A stretch of DNA of 64,000 nucleotides from Punica granatum (GCF_007655135.1 NC_045131.1:26024001-26088000), one strand, 5' to 3'; shown: positions 51,401-63,348, counted from the first letter of the stretch. The notes: generated by a model not told the origin, from the sequence alone. Made by a program: numbers and translations.

Positions 51401-52057
51401 ATCCATTTGATTTCGGATTTTAAACCCTTAGATCTACCAGAGCACATTTGGAGTGATTAACCACTCCATGCGTCACCGGGAGTTCACGGAGCCTAGGAAA
51501 TTAATCGGGTGAAGTCCAGACATCTCAGGTTAGTAAAAAAAAAAGACCAATTGAGTTACTCAAATTCGACTTGATAAATACTTAAGATGGACTTAATAAT
51601 ACTCAACCTGATACACACGCGTATTGCAGATTTGTCTCTTCTAATTAAGCAAATCACAATTTTTTTGTTTTTGTTATAAGGGCACGTACATTTATGGGAT
51701 ACATAACATAAAGTAAATTTGCTACATTAATTGCATTATATATAATAAAATATATATAAATAATTAAGCTTATTATCTATAGAAAGTTAATCAATTTAAA
51801 TTTTATTATCTATAAAATGATCCGTAATAATAAAAAATCTTGAATTTGCATTCACCAAATATGTATAATTTTTTGCTATAGAATTGACGTTTCAAAATAT
51901 TTTAGAGAGAAGTTGTATATAGTTTTCTACTCTTATTACATATATAGTATTTACATCAATAATGAAATAAGGAAAAAAAATCATATTTGTTATAATTTAT
52001 TGAAATTTACTTTATTTTTGTTATACAAAATTTAAAAAATTAATAATTTTAGCATGG
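51401..52057. other. Intergenic DNA, copy B
   Basis: AT-rich counterpart of 20559-21217. No gene seen. Confidence 0.6.
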
Positions 52058-53235
52058 AGGAAAAACTATCCATTTAGTAATATTTGTTTGCTCACTTTTC
52101 TATGTCCATCATTCTTTTATTTTTGTCCTTTCCATTCCGTTGCTTTTTTATTTTTATCCTTCCGTTAACTTTTTCATAAACTTTTTATTTTTGTCATTCC
52201 GTTAACTTTTTCATCAACTTTGCTGAGTTGGATTCTTTTGGATGCAATATAAATGACACATTAACCATTTTTTATTTCATCCAAAATTCAAAAAGACAAA
52301 AAAAAATTGAAGAACTAAGAATATGAACAGCTTCGCAATGTTACAGCTTCTTCTTCCTCTCATTATTATGCCAAAGTAACTAAGGAGACCACCTTTAGTA
52401 CATTTGCCTTCCAGCTCTCCTTTGTTTAGTCTTCTACTCATGTGAAAGGGAAGCTCAATATTATTTTTTTTTAGATCTAACACAAATATTTGAAAATTTT
52501 ATAAACTCCAAAGAGAGGCTTGTATGATCATAGGATGAACGAAATGATGAAGATTGAACAAGGGGTGAGAATTTTAGCTTATAATCGGACAAATCATCTT
52601 CGAATTAATTCATCTAAGGGATGAATATGCTTCAAAAATGAACAATAAAGCTTCAAAGAAATGGCAGTAGGCATAAAAAGGAGAGTGCATGAGCAAAATT
52701 TGGGATTTTCTTGATTAAATTAGGATTTTATTAATTTGATGATTTTACAAGCTGGTTTCAATTAGACTTTCAATTAAATTGGATTCGGGAAAATTGATTT
52801 GCATGGACTGCACACGAAGAGAAAGAGATGCCGCCACTGTTCATCTTCTTTCTTGGTTCATCGTTTTTCTTTTTCTTTTTTGCCTTTTTTTAATTTTAGT
52901 TAACAGAAATTCAAATGAGAGATAAAATGTCAAAACTTAATCGACTATTTTAGAATCAATTTCACTTTTAATACTACCAATTGCTTGATCTTTTTTTCTT
53001 TTGATGAAATCTAGTTTTGCTCGATCTGGTTCAAGTGGAGCAAATGGATAATAGTTTATACGTCACTGATGGAGCAACCATAGAAAGCCAACTCACCAAA
53101 GTCAATGGAAAATTAATGGAAGGACAAAAACAGAAAAACAACATAACGTACCGAATGAAAATAGAAAAGAAAATAGAAAAAGGACGAAATTAGAAAAGTG
53201 AGCAAAGGTATAAGACTGAATAAATAGTTTTCCCT
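52058..53235. mobile_element. Long-inverted-repeat (MULE-like) element spanning the duplication breakpoint
   Basis: The left arm AGGAAAAACTATCCATTTA and on (about 52058-52245) pairs with the right arm, which inverted reads AGGGAAAACTATTTATTCAG and on (about 53045-53235). Shared units include TTTTTGTCCTT, TTTTTCTGTTTTTG-like and CTTTGCTGAGTTGG/CTTTGGTGAGTTGG. No clear target duplication was found, so the exact ends are uncertain. Only 52058-52419 is shared with copy A; 52420-53235 is found once. The interior has no recognisable transposase. Confidence 0.6.
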
Positions 53236-53545
53236 AATATCAACGGTAATGTATGTTATAATGTGTGAATTTATAAAACTTAGATTATCTATAAATATCG
53301 TTAAAATGTAAACATTGATAGAAAGAGGTTAATTTCATAATATATTATTATGTATATTTTATTTATTTACTTATTTATTTGTGTTTTCCATTAGCAGCCA
53401 CCATTATAATGAGAAGCGCCACTTCCTCCGCCCCTAGCGTTTTAAGCGAGAGGAGGCCCGGCCAGCTCCATGGACGGGACGGCCTCAAATTTCTTGTGCA
53501 CAGCCAGTCGAGATAAGATTTTCGGAAATACAATCCCGTGGAAAC
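53236..53545. other. Flank of the chromovirus
   Basis: About 300 bp with a GC-rich patch (53405-53545). No gene is recognised. The bases before the LTR (GAAAC) do not repeat after the second LTR. Confidence 0.5.
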
Positions 53546-53864
53546 TGATGGGACTAGCTTGACACTGGAGGTCAGGAGGAGTCAACGCCGAGCTCGTCCG
53601 AACCCGCAACACATCAACTAGGTACTTATTCGTTTTATTCGTATTTTTAGTTATTTTCTATTTTCGTAATAATTTCCTATCATTTAGGATTGACGGTTGA
53701 TCTTGCGGGTAAGATTTGATCTCGCAAGGATTTGGATGCTTTGTTATCTTCTATTACCGTGCTAAACCTTCGAGTATATACTCGAGATTAGCACATCTTG
53801 GAGGGGAGCAATAAACTAGTATTTCATTCTTGCTCTTAATTGACAAGAGCGTTCAATACCGTGA
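53546..53864 (+). repeat. 5' LTR of the chromovirus
   Basis: Begins TGATGGGACTAGCTTGACAC and ends ATACCGTGA; about 95% like 56410-56729 by eye. The following bases GATTGTATCAAGGTC are weakly like a tRNA-Met primer site. Confidence 0.85.
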
Positions 53865-53897
53865 GGTAGAGATTGTATCAAGGTCTCGGCAACGACG

Positions 53898-54960
53898 ATG
53901 GCAACGAATCGGGAACGATTCGAAAGGCTCGAACAATCTGTGGAGGAGATAGGGGGCGGCTCAACCAGCTTGTCGCGATCGTGTCGTCGCAGCAGTCCGG
54001 CTCTCGGCGTCGGTCGGGGAGGTCGGGAGGCCACCGCCGCAGAGGGAGCAATTCATCGTCATCAACGGTGGCTACGAGTCACGAATCGGAGCCTGAGGAC
54101 CGAGACTCAGATTCTGAGGCAGAGGGCTCAATTCAGAGCTATAGGTCAGGGCACGGGACGGAGAAGCTAAGGCGCGTGAGGATGCAGTTTCCACGACTTT
54201 CAAGGGAGGACCCGTGCGTTTGGTTGGACTGCGCAAGGCAGTACTTTGCGGCGCAAGATGTAGACAAGGAGGAACACGTGAGGCTGGTGACATTCTACCT
54301 GAAGGGAGAGGCGAATCAATGGTAGCAATGGTTCAACCATGTGAACCGTCGAAAGAGGATGTCGTGGAGGCGATTCGAAAAGGGATTGTTGGTAAGGTTC
54401 GGGTCGTCGGAATATGAAGACACCAATGAGGCTATGAACAAGATACGGCAAAAGGGGGCCTTTCGGGAGTACCTGGGGGAGTTCGAGCGCCTAATGAACA
54501 CTCTCCGTCATTGGCACCCGAGTGCGCTACTCGATGCATTCATGACCGGGTTAAAAGAGGAGATTGCAGGAGAGCTGCGAATGTGGAGGCTGAAGGATTT
54601 GTAAACTGCTATCGAGCTCGCAAAGAGGAAGGACGAGCAACTGCAGCGTGCACGGAGAGCAGGGAGCGGTTCAGCCTGGTCTGGCTTCAGGACCGCAACT
54701 GAAGGAGCAGGCGCACAAGTTGTCCAACCTCCACCACGAACTAATCTTGGATCAATGCGCCAGTTAACATGGGAGGAGATGCAACGGCGTAGGGAGCAGA
54801 ATTTATGTTTTAATTGTGACGAGAAGTTCGTTCCTGGACATAGGTGCAGCGGAATTAAGGTGATGGTAATCAAGGTTGTCGAAAAGGACGAGGGGAAGGC
54901 AATCGAGGAGCCACTAACGGAGGAAACCGAGCACATATCGATTCATGCATTGACGAGGTA
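53898..54960 (+). pseudogene. Chromovirus gag, broken
   Basis: A start MATNRERFERLEQSVEEIGG is followed by a frame change into a Ser/Arg-rich linker and the retrotransposon capsid segment (RVRMQFPRLSREDPCVWLDC and on, 54177-54325). An in-frame stop at about 54323 and further shifts (54341-54604) follow. It ends with a zinc knuckle, CFNCDEKFVPGHRC, near 54810-54850, which binds nucleic acid in intact elements. At least three disruptions are visible, so it is not functional. Confidence 0.85.
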
Positions 54961-55430
54961 GGTAAACCACAAGACTATGCGGTTTAGCTAGCGAATCGGG
55001 CGACATAAGATCCAGGTGCTTGTGAACAACGGTGCAAGCCTAGATTTCATAGGCCCACCAGTGGCAGAGCGACTAAGGTTATTCGAGACAAGACAGTAGC
55101 CATTTACGGTGCGGGTAGCCAACGGCGAGCGGCTGGTGTGTAACCAACAATACGAAGGAGTCATCCTCGGGGTCCAGGGAGTTGAGTTCAAGGTGACTCT
55201 TTATGCCTTACCGATAATCGGAGTAGAGGTAATTCTCGGGGTGTCGTGGCTACAACAATTGGGCCCGACACTCACGGATTACAAAGAGATGACGATGGAA
55301 TTCGGGACGGAGGGTAAGAGGCACATTTTGAGGGGAGTGGTTCCGGAGGGGACGAGGGTAATGGAGGCCCGATCAGTAGAGCAAGAGGTGACGTTGGGGG
55401 CACAGTTATTCATGGCAGTCGAAGCAAGGG
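54961..55430 (+). pseudogene. Chromovirus protease remnant
   Basis: The retropepsin core is recognisable by VNNGASLDFI near 55020, where the catalytic D-S/T-G has become N-N-G, and by the downstream EVILGVSWLQQLGP motif (about 55230-55265). Loss of the catalytic Asp means no activity. Stops interrupt the frame near 54960, 54990 and 55098. Confidence 0.75.
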
Positions 55431-56485
55431 TGAATACAGTAGCTGAGGGCAGAGCGAGAAAGCGGATAGCCGAGGTGTTCATTCGAGGGATCGTGCGGCT
55501 ACATGGCATTCCAGAGTCGGTCGTCACGGATCGTGACCGCATCTTCATGAGTTCGTTCTGGTGGGAACTGTTCAAGCTTCATGGCACAAAGCTGAAAATG
55601 AGCCCCGCCTATCACCCGCAAATCGACGGCTAGACGGAGGTAATTAATCGATGTCTTGAGCAATATTTGCATTGTTTTGTTTATCATCAACCACGGCTAT
55701 GGGAACGCTATATGGCATGGACAGAGTATTGGTATAACATGACCTGTCAAAGATCTATTGCCATGTTACCTTTTGAGGCGGTGTATGGGAGACCGGCACC
55801 GGTGTTGGTGGGGCATGAGCCCGATTCCACGGCTGTCAATGAAGTAGAAGAGCAGCTCCATGCTCGGAATGCGATATTGTGGGAATTAAAGTTCAACCTT
55901 GCAGCAGCTCAAAACTGCATGAAGGCAACCGTCGATAAACATCGCTGGGATAAGAAGTTCGAAGTCGGGGATTGGGTGTATTTGAAGCTCCAACCATACT
56001 GGCAACACTCAGTGTTCAAGAGAGCTAATCAAAAGCTCATTAGCCGATACTTCGGGCCATTTCAGGTTGTTGCACGAGCCGGGGCAGCAACTTATCGGTT
56101 AGACTTACCGGATTATTCAAAAATTCACCTCGTGTTCCATGTTTCGCTACTGAGGAGACGGGTAGGCAAGGGGCAAGCTGTGCAACCCACACTCCCTCCT
56201 TACGCTAGTAACAGCCTTCCCGACTTAGCACCTATTGATGTTCGGGACTACCGATGGGTCGCGCATGGCGGGGGGAGCACCAGGGAAGCTTTGGTTCGAT
56301 GGAATGCCTTACCAGACGACGATGCGACATGGGAGCCGGTCGAGGTCCTGAAGCAGCACTTTCCAACCTTGAACCTTGAGGACAAGGTTCGACCTGAGGG
56401 GGGAGGAGTTGATGGGACTAGCTTGACACCGGAGGTCAGGAGGAGTCAACGCCAAGCTCGTTCGAACCCGCGATACATCAACTAG
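55431..56485 (+). pseudogene. Chromovirus integrase C-terminal part and chromodomain
   Basis: It starts abruptly within the integrase catalytic core (VTDRDRIFMSSFWWELF, then SPAYHPQIDG with a stop after the Gly at 55633). A second frame (55667-56485, 272 aa) is intact through the GPF/Y module (RYFGPFQVVARAGAATYRL) to a chromodomain (EALVRWNALPDDDATWEP). It ends inside the 3' LTR, about 75 bp past its start. Chromodomains in this family direct insertion to heterochromatin. The 272-residue frame could still be translated if transcribed, but no start context supports this. Confidence 0.85.
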
Positions 56486-56729
56486 GCACTTATCCGTTTT
56501 ATTCGTATTTTTAGTTATTTTCTATTTTCGTAATAATTTCCTATCATTTAGGATTGATAGTTGATCTTGCGGGTAAGATTTGATCTCGCAAGGATTTGGG
56601 TGCTTTGTTATCTTATATTACCATGCTAAACCTTTGAGTATATACTCGAGATTAGCACATCGTTGGAGGGGAGCAATAAACTAGGATTTCATTTTTGTTC
56701 TTAATTGACAAGAGCATTCGATACCGTGA
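56410..56729 (+). repeat. 3' LTR of the chromovirus
   Basis: Direct repeat of 53546-53864; begins TGATGGGACTAGCTTGACAC and ends ATACCGTGA. The chromodomain frame terminates within it. Confidence 0.85.
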
Positions 56730-56953
56730 TATTGCATCAGAAGCTCAATCGTCTTCTAAAGAGAAAGCGAAGTAAAAATGTTTCATGCACTTATTCATTT
56801 CACAATATTGCAAAATCACTAGATCGGACCGATCGAGCATGGACATTAAGATTAACAGAAAGTCATAGTACGATTCGTTTTATCGGTATATCGTGTTTAC
56901 ACGAGGAAATGTATGTCGTTAAGTCTAACTTATCAAGTAAGGAAGAATTAAAA

Positions 56954-58315
56954 TCATTCCAAGAGAGTGTGCAACCTCTTAACAAATTCATTTATGTAGG
57001 ATTCCTCAAGGCCATCTCTGAGAAGAAACTCCTTCCATTTCATGTGATTAACCCTCACCTCATTTCCCACCTCGCTGTCTTCATCCATAACGCACCTTAC
57101 AGCCTTGCAAACACCATCCCTTGTGAATGATCCATCTTCCAACTTCTCGACTTCCACCCCGACTTTCAGACTTCCGGCGATGACCCTCGCGTTGATGAAC
57201 TGGTCGCCGGCATGAGGCAGAAGCACCATCTGGCAGTCACTTATCATAGCTTCTGAGAGCGACCCCGACCCACAGTGGGTCACGAAGAACCCCACGGAAG
57301 GATGCTGCAAGATCAAGTTCTGTTCAACCCAGCCCCCATGAACAATTGCCCTGTCCTTCACTCGGTCTAGGAACCCCGAAGGCAATGCAGATTCCACCGT
57401 CGTTGCTCCAGCAGGTGGCTTCAGAGCGACGAGGAATGGCCTATTTGTGATCTCCAGGCCTAAAACCAATTCTTGAAATTCATTCGTCTTCAGAATGCAC
57501 TCGCTCCCCAATGCACAGAATATTACACTCCTGGGTTCGAAACTATTTAACCATTGGACCCATGTTTCTTTCAAGTCACGATTGGGTGGCTCTGGCATTA
57601 CAGGCCCGGCGAGAAGTAATGGCTTGTTAAAATGGAGCTGGAGATAATCGCAGTACGAACCTTCGATCTCTCTGCAACTTTTGAAAGCAATGGCATCCGA
57701 ATCCTTCCATGATGTCACTTGTCGTTCTAGGAGTGAAATCCCACTCCCGAATTCTCTCAAACTCCCTGCAGCCAATTCCCGAGCTTCATGTGCACTGAGC
57801 TTGATCGATGAAGTCGGGAAACCTACCGGAGGCTCAGTAAGATCAGCCTCCGTCAAACACCTCTCGTGGTCGCGGATGCCCTCTCTTGTCATGATGTAGG
57901 CGACGGTGGCAGCACTAATCGTGTAATAATGGATTGACTTGATCCCCAGTTCACGAGAAAGAGCCGGTACCCAGTGGGCGAAATCGAAGAACACGAAGTC
58001 TGGCTTGAGGGAACGAAGGGAAGCTTCAATGAAAGGCCGCGTAAGGTCCATAGCAGTCATGATTAACGGTCGCAACGAGAAGGGAACATCAGCTGTTGTC
58101 TCGGAGCCAACAGGGAGGCCGTGAATATTTGGAACTGCAACAGGAATCAAGGCTATGCCATCAGGGTGACGATTAAACGGCTCGAGCCTCAATAAGGATT
58201 TGGAGGGCGAGAAGAAGGAAATCCTATGGCCTTTAAGAGCCAGCTTGTTGGCTAAGTGGAGGAATGAGGTGAGATGGCCAAAGGCAAACCATGGATACAT
58301 TGCTATGTGAAGCAT
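56954..58315 (-). CDS. Family-1 UDP-glycosyltransferase, UGT79-like, intronless
   Basis: A cytosolic enzyme that moves a sugar from a UDP-sugar to a small acceptor. The single frame of 453 aa has the normal family length. The catalytic His is in AFGHLTSFLH (His 14) and its partner Asp in FFDFAHW (Asp 111). The C-terminal PSPG box spans about residues 329-372 (WVEQNLILQHPSVGFFVTHC, then SEAM and ending PHAGDQ). The short N terminus MLHIAMYPWFAFGHL and the FDFAHWVP and HCGSGSLSEAM segments are typical of the UGT79 clade, whose known members add a second sugar to flavonoid or anthocyanin glycosides, or to terpenoid glycosides. The acceptor here is unknown. The gene ends 224 bp from the chromovirus 3' LTR. 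Confidence 0.93.
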   Translation of the reverse strand: MLHIAMYPWFAFGHLTSFLHLANKLALKGHRISFFSPSKSLLRLEPFNRHPDGIALIPVAVPNIHGLPVGSETTADVPFSLRPLIMTAMDLTRPFIEASLRSLKPDFVFFDFAHWVPALSRELGIKSIHYYTISAATVAYIMTREGIRDHERCLTEADLTEPPVGFPTSSIKLSAHEARELAAGSLREFGSGISLLERQVTSWKDSDAIAFKSCREIEGSYCDYLQLHFNKPLLLAGPVMPEPPNRDLKETWVQWLNSFEPRSVIFCALGSECILKTNEFQELVLGLEITNRPFLVALKPPAGATTVESALPSGFLDRVKDRAIVHGGWVEQNLILQHPSVGFFVTHCGSGSLSEAMISDCQMVLLPHAGDQFINARVIAGSLKVGVEVEKLEDGSFTRDGVCKAVRCVMDEDSEVGNEVRVNHMKWKEFLLRDGLEESYINEFVKRLHTLLE

Positions 58316-59470
58316 TTTCTTGTTATTTTTTTCCTTTTTCCCCCCCTGAAGGGTTCAGCAAGCACACATGCAATTAAGGTCTGGTTTTGTACTAGAGTTT
58401 GGACGAGTTTTAAGGTAACTTCAAATCACAATAATTGCATGGGCTGTGACTAAGCAGATCTTTGACACTTCTTGAAATCTTCTGTATCGCAATTAAGCAA
58501 GTTTACTATACATATACAAACATATCTATCCTAGATAGGTTACCCGTGCATGCACCGGTCGCCTTATTACTTACATGTACATTGTCGTGTTGGTATATTT
58601 GCATATCAGTTTATTTAATTATAATATTTGATACACCTATATTAACAAATAAGACATAAAGCCGATTGAGAACAGCAACAACTAAATTAATGATGAAAAA
58701 TAATATTAGAAGAAAAAGGAAGTTTTTCTTACAATGAAAAAACACTACATTTAAAAGGTAGTAGTTACCATTCACCGGAGAAAAGGGGAAAAAAAAAGAG
58801 TAGTGGTTACAATATCAATGAGTTCTAGCTTAAAGAAGATCGGAAGGAAATATTTTTATGAAAACATGAAACTAGGAAAAAGAGAACACAGTCAGTAAAC
58901 AAACCATTGTTTTTTTTTTTTATGCTGCTTTAAATTTTGATGATACAAGCAATGGGGGGTTTGGCAAAAATAAAAGTAACGATGTCTATTGTTTCTTTTT
59001 TTCATAATAATAAAAAATAATATATTTATTTTTAGTTTTAATTTACTTGATAAAACAAAATACGTATATGGACGAAAATTACTTCCTTTTCTTTTTTTCG
59101 ATGAAGAAAAAATAATTATATAATCTAATAAAATAAATTATTAAATAAACTAACAGAAAAATTAGAAAAAGCTTCGAGAGTATGAAAAAACTCCCAGAGT
59201 CTGCCTCATCATGCAAATGATGACACCCACAACCTTCAGAACTAAATATAACATTTTTGGTCGTCTGGGTTTCAAACCACATCTTTTTCTAACCAATCAT
59301 GTAAGTCAAAAATGTTTTGGAGCCCATTTGTATAAATTTAAACCCTTCACCGCTATTAATGATCTCATTGAATGTTTCCATAAGAATCTTCTTCCTCTCA
59401 GAATTCATGCTACCAGCAATTCGATTATAGGAGCATTTTCTCAAAAAAAAAATTAACTCTATACATAGAT
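58316..59470. other. Intergenic, AT-rich; UGT upstream region
   Basis: No gene is visible. A GTGCATGCACCGG motif at about 58546 resembles Helitron terminal palindromes, with no partner found. Poly-T at 58910-58921. A short frame at 59211-59456 has no recognisable product. Confidence 0.5.
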
Positions 59471-59479
59471 CTAACTTCC

Positions 59480-60045
59480 AATTTCTCGAGCCGTACGAGG
59501 AGTGTCGAAATGTGCTGTTGTAGGAGGCTGCCCTGAGTCCAAGAACATGTTCCTTGTGGAGACTGGCCTGGAAGATTTGAATGGAAGGTACTGGTCACCA
59601 AGGACGCCAACGCCATATAATGCCACGAAGTAGTAATATGTTGAATCCTGCAAATGTACCATAGGAGCCAAGATCGCTCCAGCCTCCGGGGCCCTCAACC
59701 TGATGCTCGAACCGAAGTTCATCTTGCACGAGATGCTTGGGGCGGAGCAGAACGGGACTAGACATACACTGGGAGAACCCTCCTGGATCCGAAGGAGGAT
59801 CTAACCTGTGAGATGGAAGAATTGGAGCCATTCCCGAGCCCGATAACGCCCGTATCATTCTCAATGAAGCTTCCTGTATTATTTTGCCCACATCCAAACA
59901 TGATATTCGGTACGGAAACTATCTCACTTGTGTTGAAAGTAAGGGCTATTTCTTTCATAGCAAGAAAGCCCTGCGTTAAGGAAGCCCTCGCATAACCATA
60001 GGTTAGTTGCAAAAATTCGGAATGGCTGGCGGGGTCTAGCAAAAG
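59480..60045 (-). pseudogene. Fragment of a CDR1/nepenthesin-type aspartic protease
   Basis: The 5'-most frame (59758-60042) carries the IMFGCGQNNTGSF and GVIGLGNG segments typical of secreted plant A1 aspartic proteases. After a frame change, 59471-59722 carries LPFKSSRPVSTRNMFLDSGQ, which includes the second catalytic Asp (DSG). The N-terminal half with the first catalytic Asp, the signal peptide and the rest of the C terminus are missing. It is a truncated and frameshifted relic; no full-length gene is nearby. Confidence 0.85.
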
Positions 60046-62814
60046 ACTATGTTCAGGCTATTGCATTTACGATACAAATGAGATTGCTATGGATTTCGAG
60101 GATGGATATGCTGCCATTTTTTTTTTTTTTGCTAAGTTAAAGGCTAGATCAGGTTATTAGTCCGCTATGGCTGTTCCAACTAAGGAAACATAACTGCAAC
60201 GGAATGTTCTTTCGCCACAGCTCACTGAGAGTTTAGCCCAACTTGATCACTACAGCCCTACCAACACACTAGTGGATTAAGTCAATGGCCCACTAGATCA
60301 AGCATTATAAGTCGGCTACCGCCATCCCATAATACATCCATATAGTGGCGAGTTTTACGTTCTCAGTGAAGTTCAAACTTATAATATTCAAGTGGAGCGC
60401 TTGAAGTTTAATCACTAGACTATCGTGCTGGTAATTGGATGTGTTGCTGTTAGAAAGGGAAAACTAAGAATCATGGCATGTGGTCCATATGCATCAAGGG
60501 CAAACTAGGAATTATGAAATATGAATAAATGCAAGAGTGATATCAAGACTTTTTCATGTATTTGTGTTGCTGTACCAGCGTTGCACGTGCTTTACCTCTG
60601 CGTATGTATATATATACATATATATATATTTTTTTCCCATTTTGAGGTGACACATGTTACATCAATCTATCCATTGTTGCCATCTCTCCCGCTCTGATCT
60701 TCTCTTGTACACTTGGAGTTATCGGGCTTTGACATTACTAGGCGAGATCTCCTTTTGCTTCGATCTGTATCATCTGAAGGTGCAATCTTCCCCTAGGTAG
60801 TTTGATTCGATTCTAGAGTTTATGAATTTTCAAAACTTTGCTTCCTTCCCCGTGCATGTTATAATTACAGGAACTGCTTTCAACTAGAGGAAGAGTCCTA
60901 CGCTACTACAAATTGATCTTTTACTAGCAATTATTTATTAGCAATTGTGTTATTGCCACAATTTTCTCGGGCACGTTCGGTTTTTAGCTGATTTTTCTGT
61001 CTCTACTTAGTTCAATGTCTTCTTTCCTTTCGACGAAGTTACTTTTGTTTTCTATCATAAATCCCATGGCGATTTGGTTTATTTGTCCCGTGAGGATTAA
61101 AATATGGAAAACGTTAGGCTATGTACACGATGTACTCCATCACCCTGTTGTTTTAACTGTGATTCTTGTTACCATATGAACAAATTTAGCTGTGGCTTTT
61201 CTCTTGCTGTTCATTTCCAAACCTTGCAACTTGTGTTAGTGAGATCCATCAATTACTAAATTCCACAGTTGTGGCCCATCTTCTAGTTAACTACCAATGA
61301 CAAGCTATTAACTTGAAAACAAGAGAAGAAGCAGAGTTCGCTGAACCAAAGCTCGCCTTTCCACTTTCTTCTGCAGGAACTCCGGTGGATTGTGCTTCTT
61401 TGGGACTCTCCAAAGCGCTCTTTCCCACGATAGCAGATCTGTTACTTCTCCAATCGAATGAGTAGTCATAAAGTATTAACGACTATGTCCTTTTAGAATT
61501 TCCTAAGATAATGCTATAATGCTCTTAGCTCGTCATAACCTGCTAGTGCTATATCATGTGTACTGGTTTTAGACCTCATATGCTCTGTGCCTTTTCTTAC
61601 ACGATTTTGTCTATTACCTGAAATCCTCGTCAAATATGGACCTATACTTGCAATGACATAGCAAATATTGTATATTTGTAGTTATTTGTTTGTAACGTCA
61701 CGATTCAAATTAGCAAGTAAATAATCCTTTGCTGGTATAAACGGTTTGCATCCTTTAATAAAAATCATTTGCTTCGGGGTATGATTTTACAGTGACTTGC
61801 TCATGCATGTTTTAGTAACATGGGTAGCAACTGTGGATATCACATTTCAGTAACAGTTTCCATGTTTTATCTTTTAGTAATTGTCATACTTTTCCGATAT
61901 ATGATAGAATCTGATTCATGTAACCCTCTCAACTTGTTGTCTTTTTAAGTTGAACTTAGTCCACATATGGAGTTCAAAGTGAAGTTTCCCAGTTTAAGGG
62001 GAGCTAATATGTCATGAAAAATTTGTTTATCATGAAATGGTGCAAAAGTTGTAATTTTGTCGGAAAGAGGTTCACTAGGAGTTTCATATGGTGAGTGCAA
62101 GACTAATCATTCCATGTCACAGCTCGACCCTTTTTAGTCATTCAGCTGAGATATTGAAGTTTCCTGCTATTGTTTTTTTCTCCTTTTTAAAATCTTTAGC
62201 TTTTATCTTGCTAAGCAAATGAAGTAGAGCATTCATTTTTGACTGCGAGGTATTGCAGAGTTTACTCCGGCACATTGGCTGGTACTTGTGAAGCCTTTTT
62301 CCATGGGGTGCCTTCTATCTCGTTGTCATATGATTGGTAAGATGAAACTTAGTTTTCAATGGTAGTATGCTTATCAGAAATTAGTAAATGGAAAATCTTC
62401 AAAATTATCTTCCATTATATTGGAAATTTGCATGACCTTTCCTAATCCTGGTAACTGGGCTTTTTGTAGGGTTGGAGGTAGAAGTAATATCCAGGACTTC
62501 AGACTGTACGCTGAAGTCTGCTTCCCGGCTATCAGTGCTATGTCAGCTGAAATAAAGAGCAACAATTATCCCAAAAATTCTTTGTCGATTATAGATGTGC
62601 CAACAAATGTTTCCAACCACAAGGTGAAGCTAAAAGTACAGAGGCATGAACCACACTTCATTTTTGGCTAGTGCATGTCGTTGTTAGTGGAGTAGAATTT
62701 TGGGTGCATAGCAAGGCAAGCATATTCAATGCCTTTGATCTCTTGACCTGATAGTTATATTATCAGTTGGGCCAAATGTGATTGATGTGGTTCAGTGAAA
62801 TAGCATCCTCTTTC
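60046..62814. other. Long intergenic stretch, no supported gene
   Basis: The composition is mixed, with a poly-T run (60115-60130), a TA run near 60605-60630, and a CAGCGTTGCACGTGC motif at about 60577 like those at Helitron ends. One plus-strand frame (62420-62671, 83 aa) has no family features and is not called. The region could hold untranslated exons, which I cannot define. Confidence 0.5.
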
Positions 62815-62976
62815 TTTTTCTTTTTGGGTCATAATAGGAGGCTTATGTCATAGTACAAGAAAATAGAAAGTAAATCTAAATAAAGGAGCACAGGTTGTTT
62901 CACTGATGAAAATCGAACCCGGAACCTCTAGGTTACCAAGTGAGGGTGTTAGCCACTGCACTACACCCCATTTCTC
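62815..62976 (-). mobile_element. tRNA-derived SINE with perfect 16-bp TSD
   Basis: It is flanked by AATAGCATCCTCTTTC at both 62799-62814 and 62977-62992. On the minus strand the head carries a pol III A box (TAGTGCAGTGGC) and a B box (GGTTCGATTTT) about 35 bp apart, and the element ends in an A-rich tail (ACCCAAAAAGAAAAA). These are the hallmarks of a SINE mobilised by a LINE reverse transcriptase. The perfect duplication indicates a recent insertion. Confidence 0.95.
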
Positions 62977-63348
62977 AATAGCATCCTCTTTCCGTTTATG
63001 CTGATACAACACTTTCGGAGGCACATGGCAGGGAAAATCGCATCCAATATTCGGCCTAAAGTACTAAAAAGAATCATAAACAAAATGAGAAACTGATGCG
63101 CTTCAGATTGCATCTGACATGGGACAACACTAACTTGCATCGCAAAGTTGAATGTCATGAACTCGACTACTGGCTTCAAGACCAACAAGAATAAAGCACG
63201 GCACCAATTCCAATTCCAGTAACCGCCATGAAGTACATAACAAAGTAGTAAAGATCAATCACCACGGCATTTATAAACTCAAGCATGACCAGTGGATGCC
63301 AGCGCAATATACAGAAGGTTAAGGTTAACCCAGGGAATGAATCCTTAC

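Larger units (their letters stand above)
53546..56729 (+). mobile_element. Degenerate Ty3/gypsy chromovirus with internal deletion
   Basis: Two similar direct repeats of about 320 bp (53546-53864 and 56410-56729) enclose gag, protease, integrase C-terminal and chromodomain remnants in the Ty3 order. No reverse transcriptase or RNase H is present: the protease region joins directly to the integrase core near 55430. At 3.2 kb it is well below the usual length of an autonomous chromovirus. Target duplications are not visible and the LTRs differ at roughly one base in twenty by eye, so the insertion is old. Confidence 0.92.

Noticed and set aside
53236..53545. GC-rich patch as a gene fragment
   Set aside because: No open frame of useful length and no recognisable motif.
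56705..57130. Plus-strand 141-residue frame over the UGT 3' end
   Set aside because: Antisense shadow of the UGT coding region joined to LTR-adjacent DNA.
62880..62976. tRNA gene
   Set aside because: A and B boxes are present, but there is no cloverleaf acceptor pairing, and the unit has an A-rich tail and target duplication; it is a SINE.
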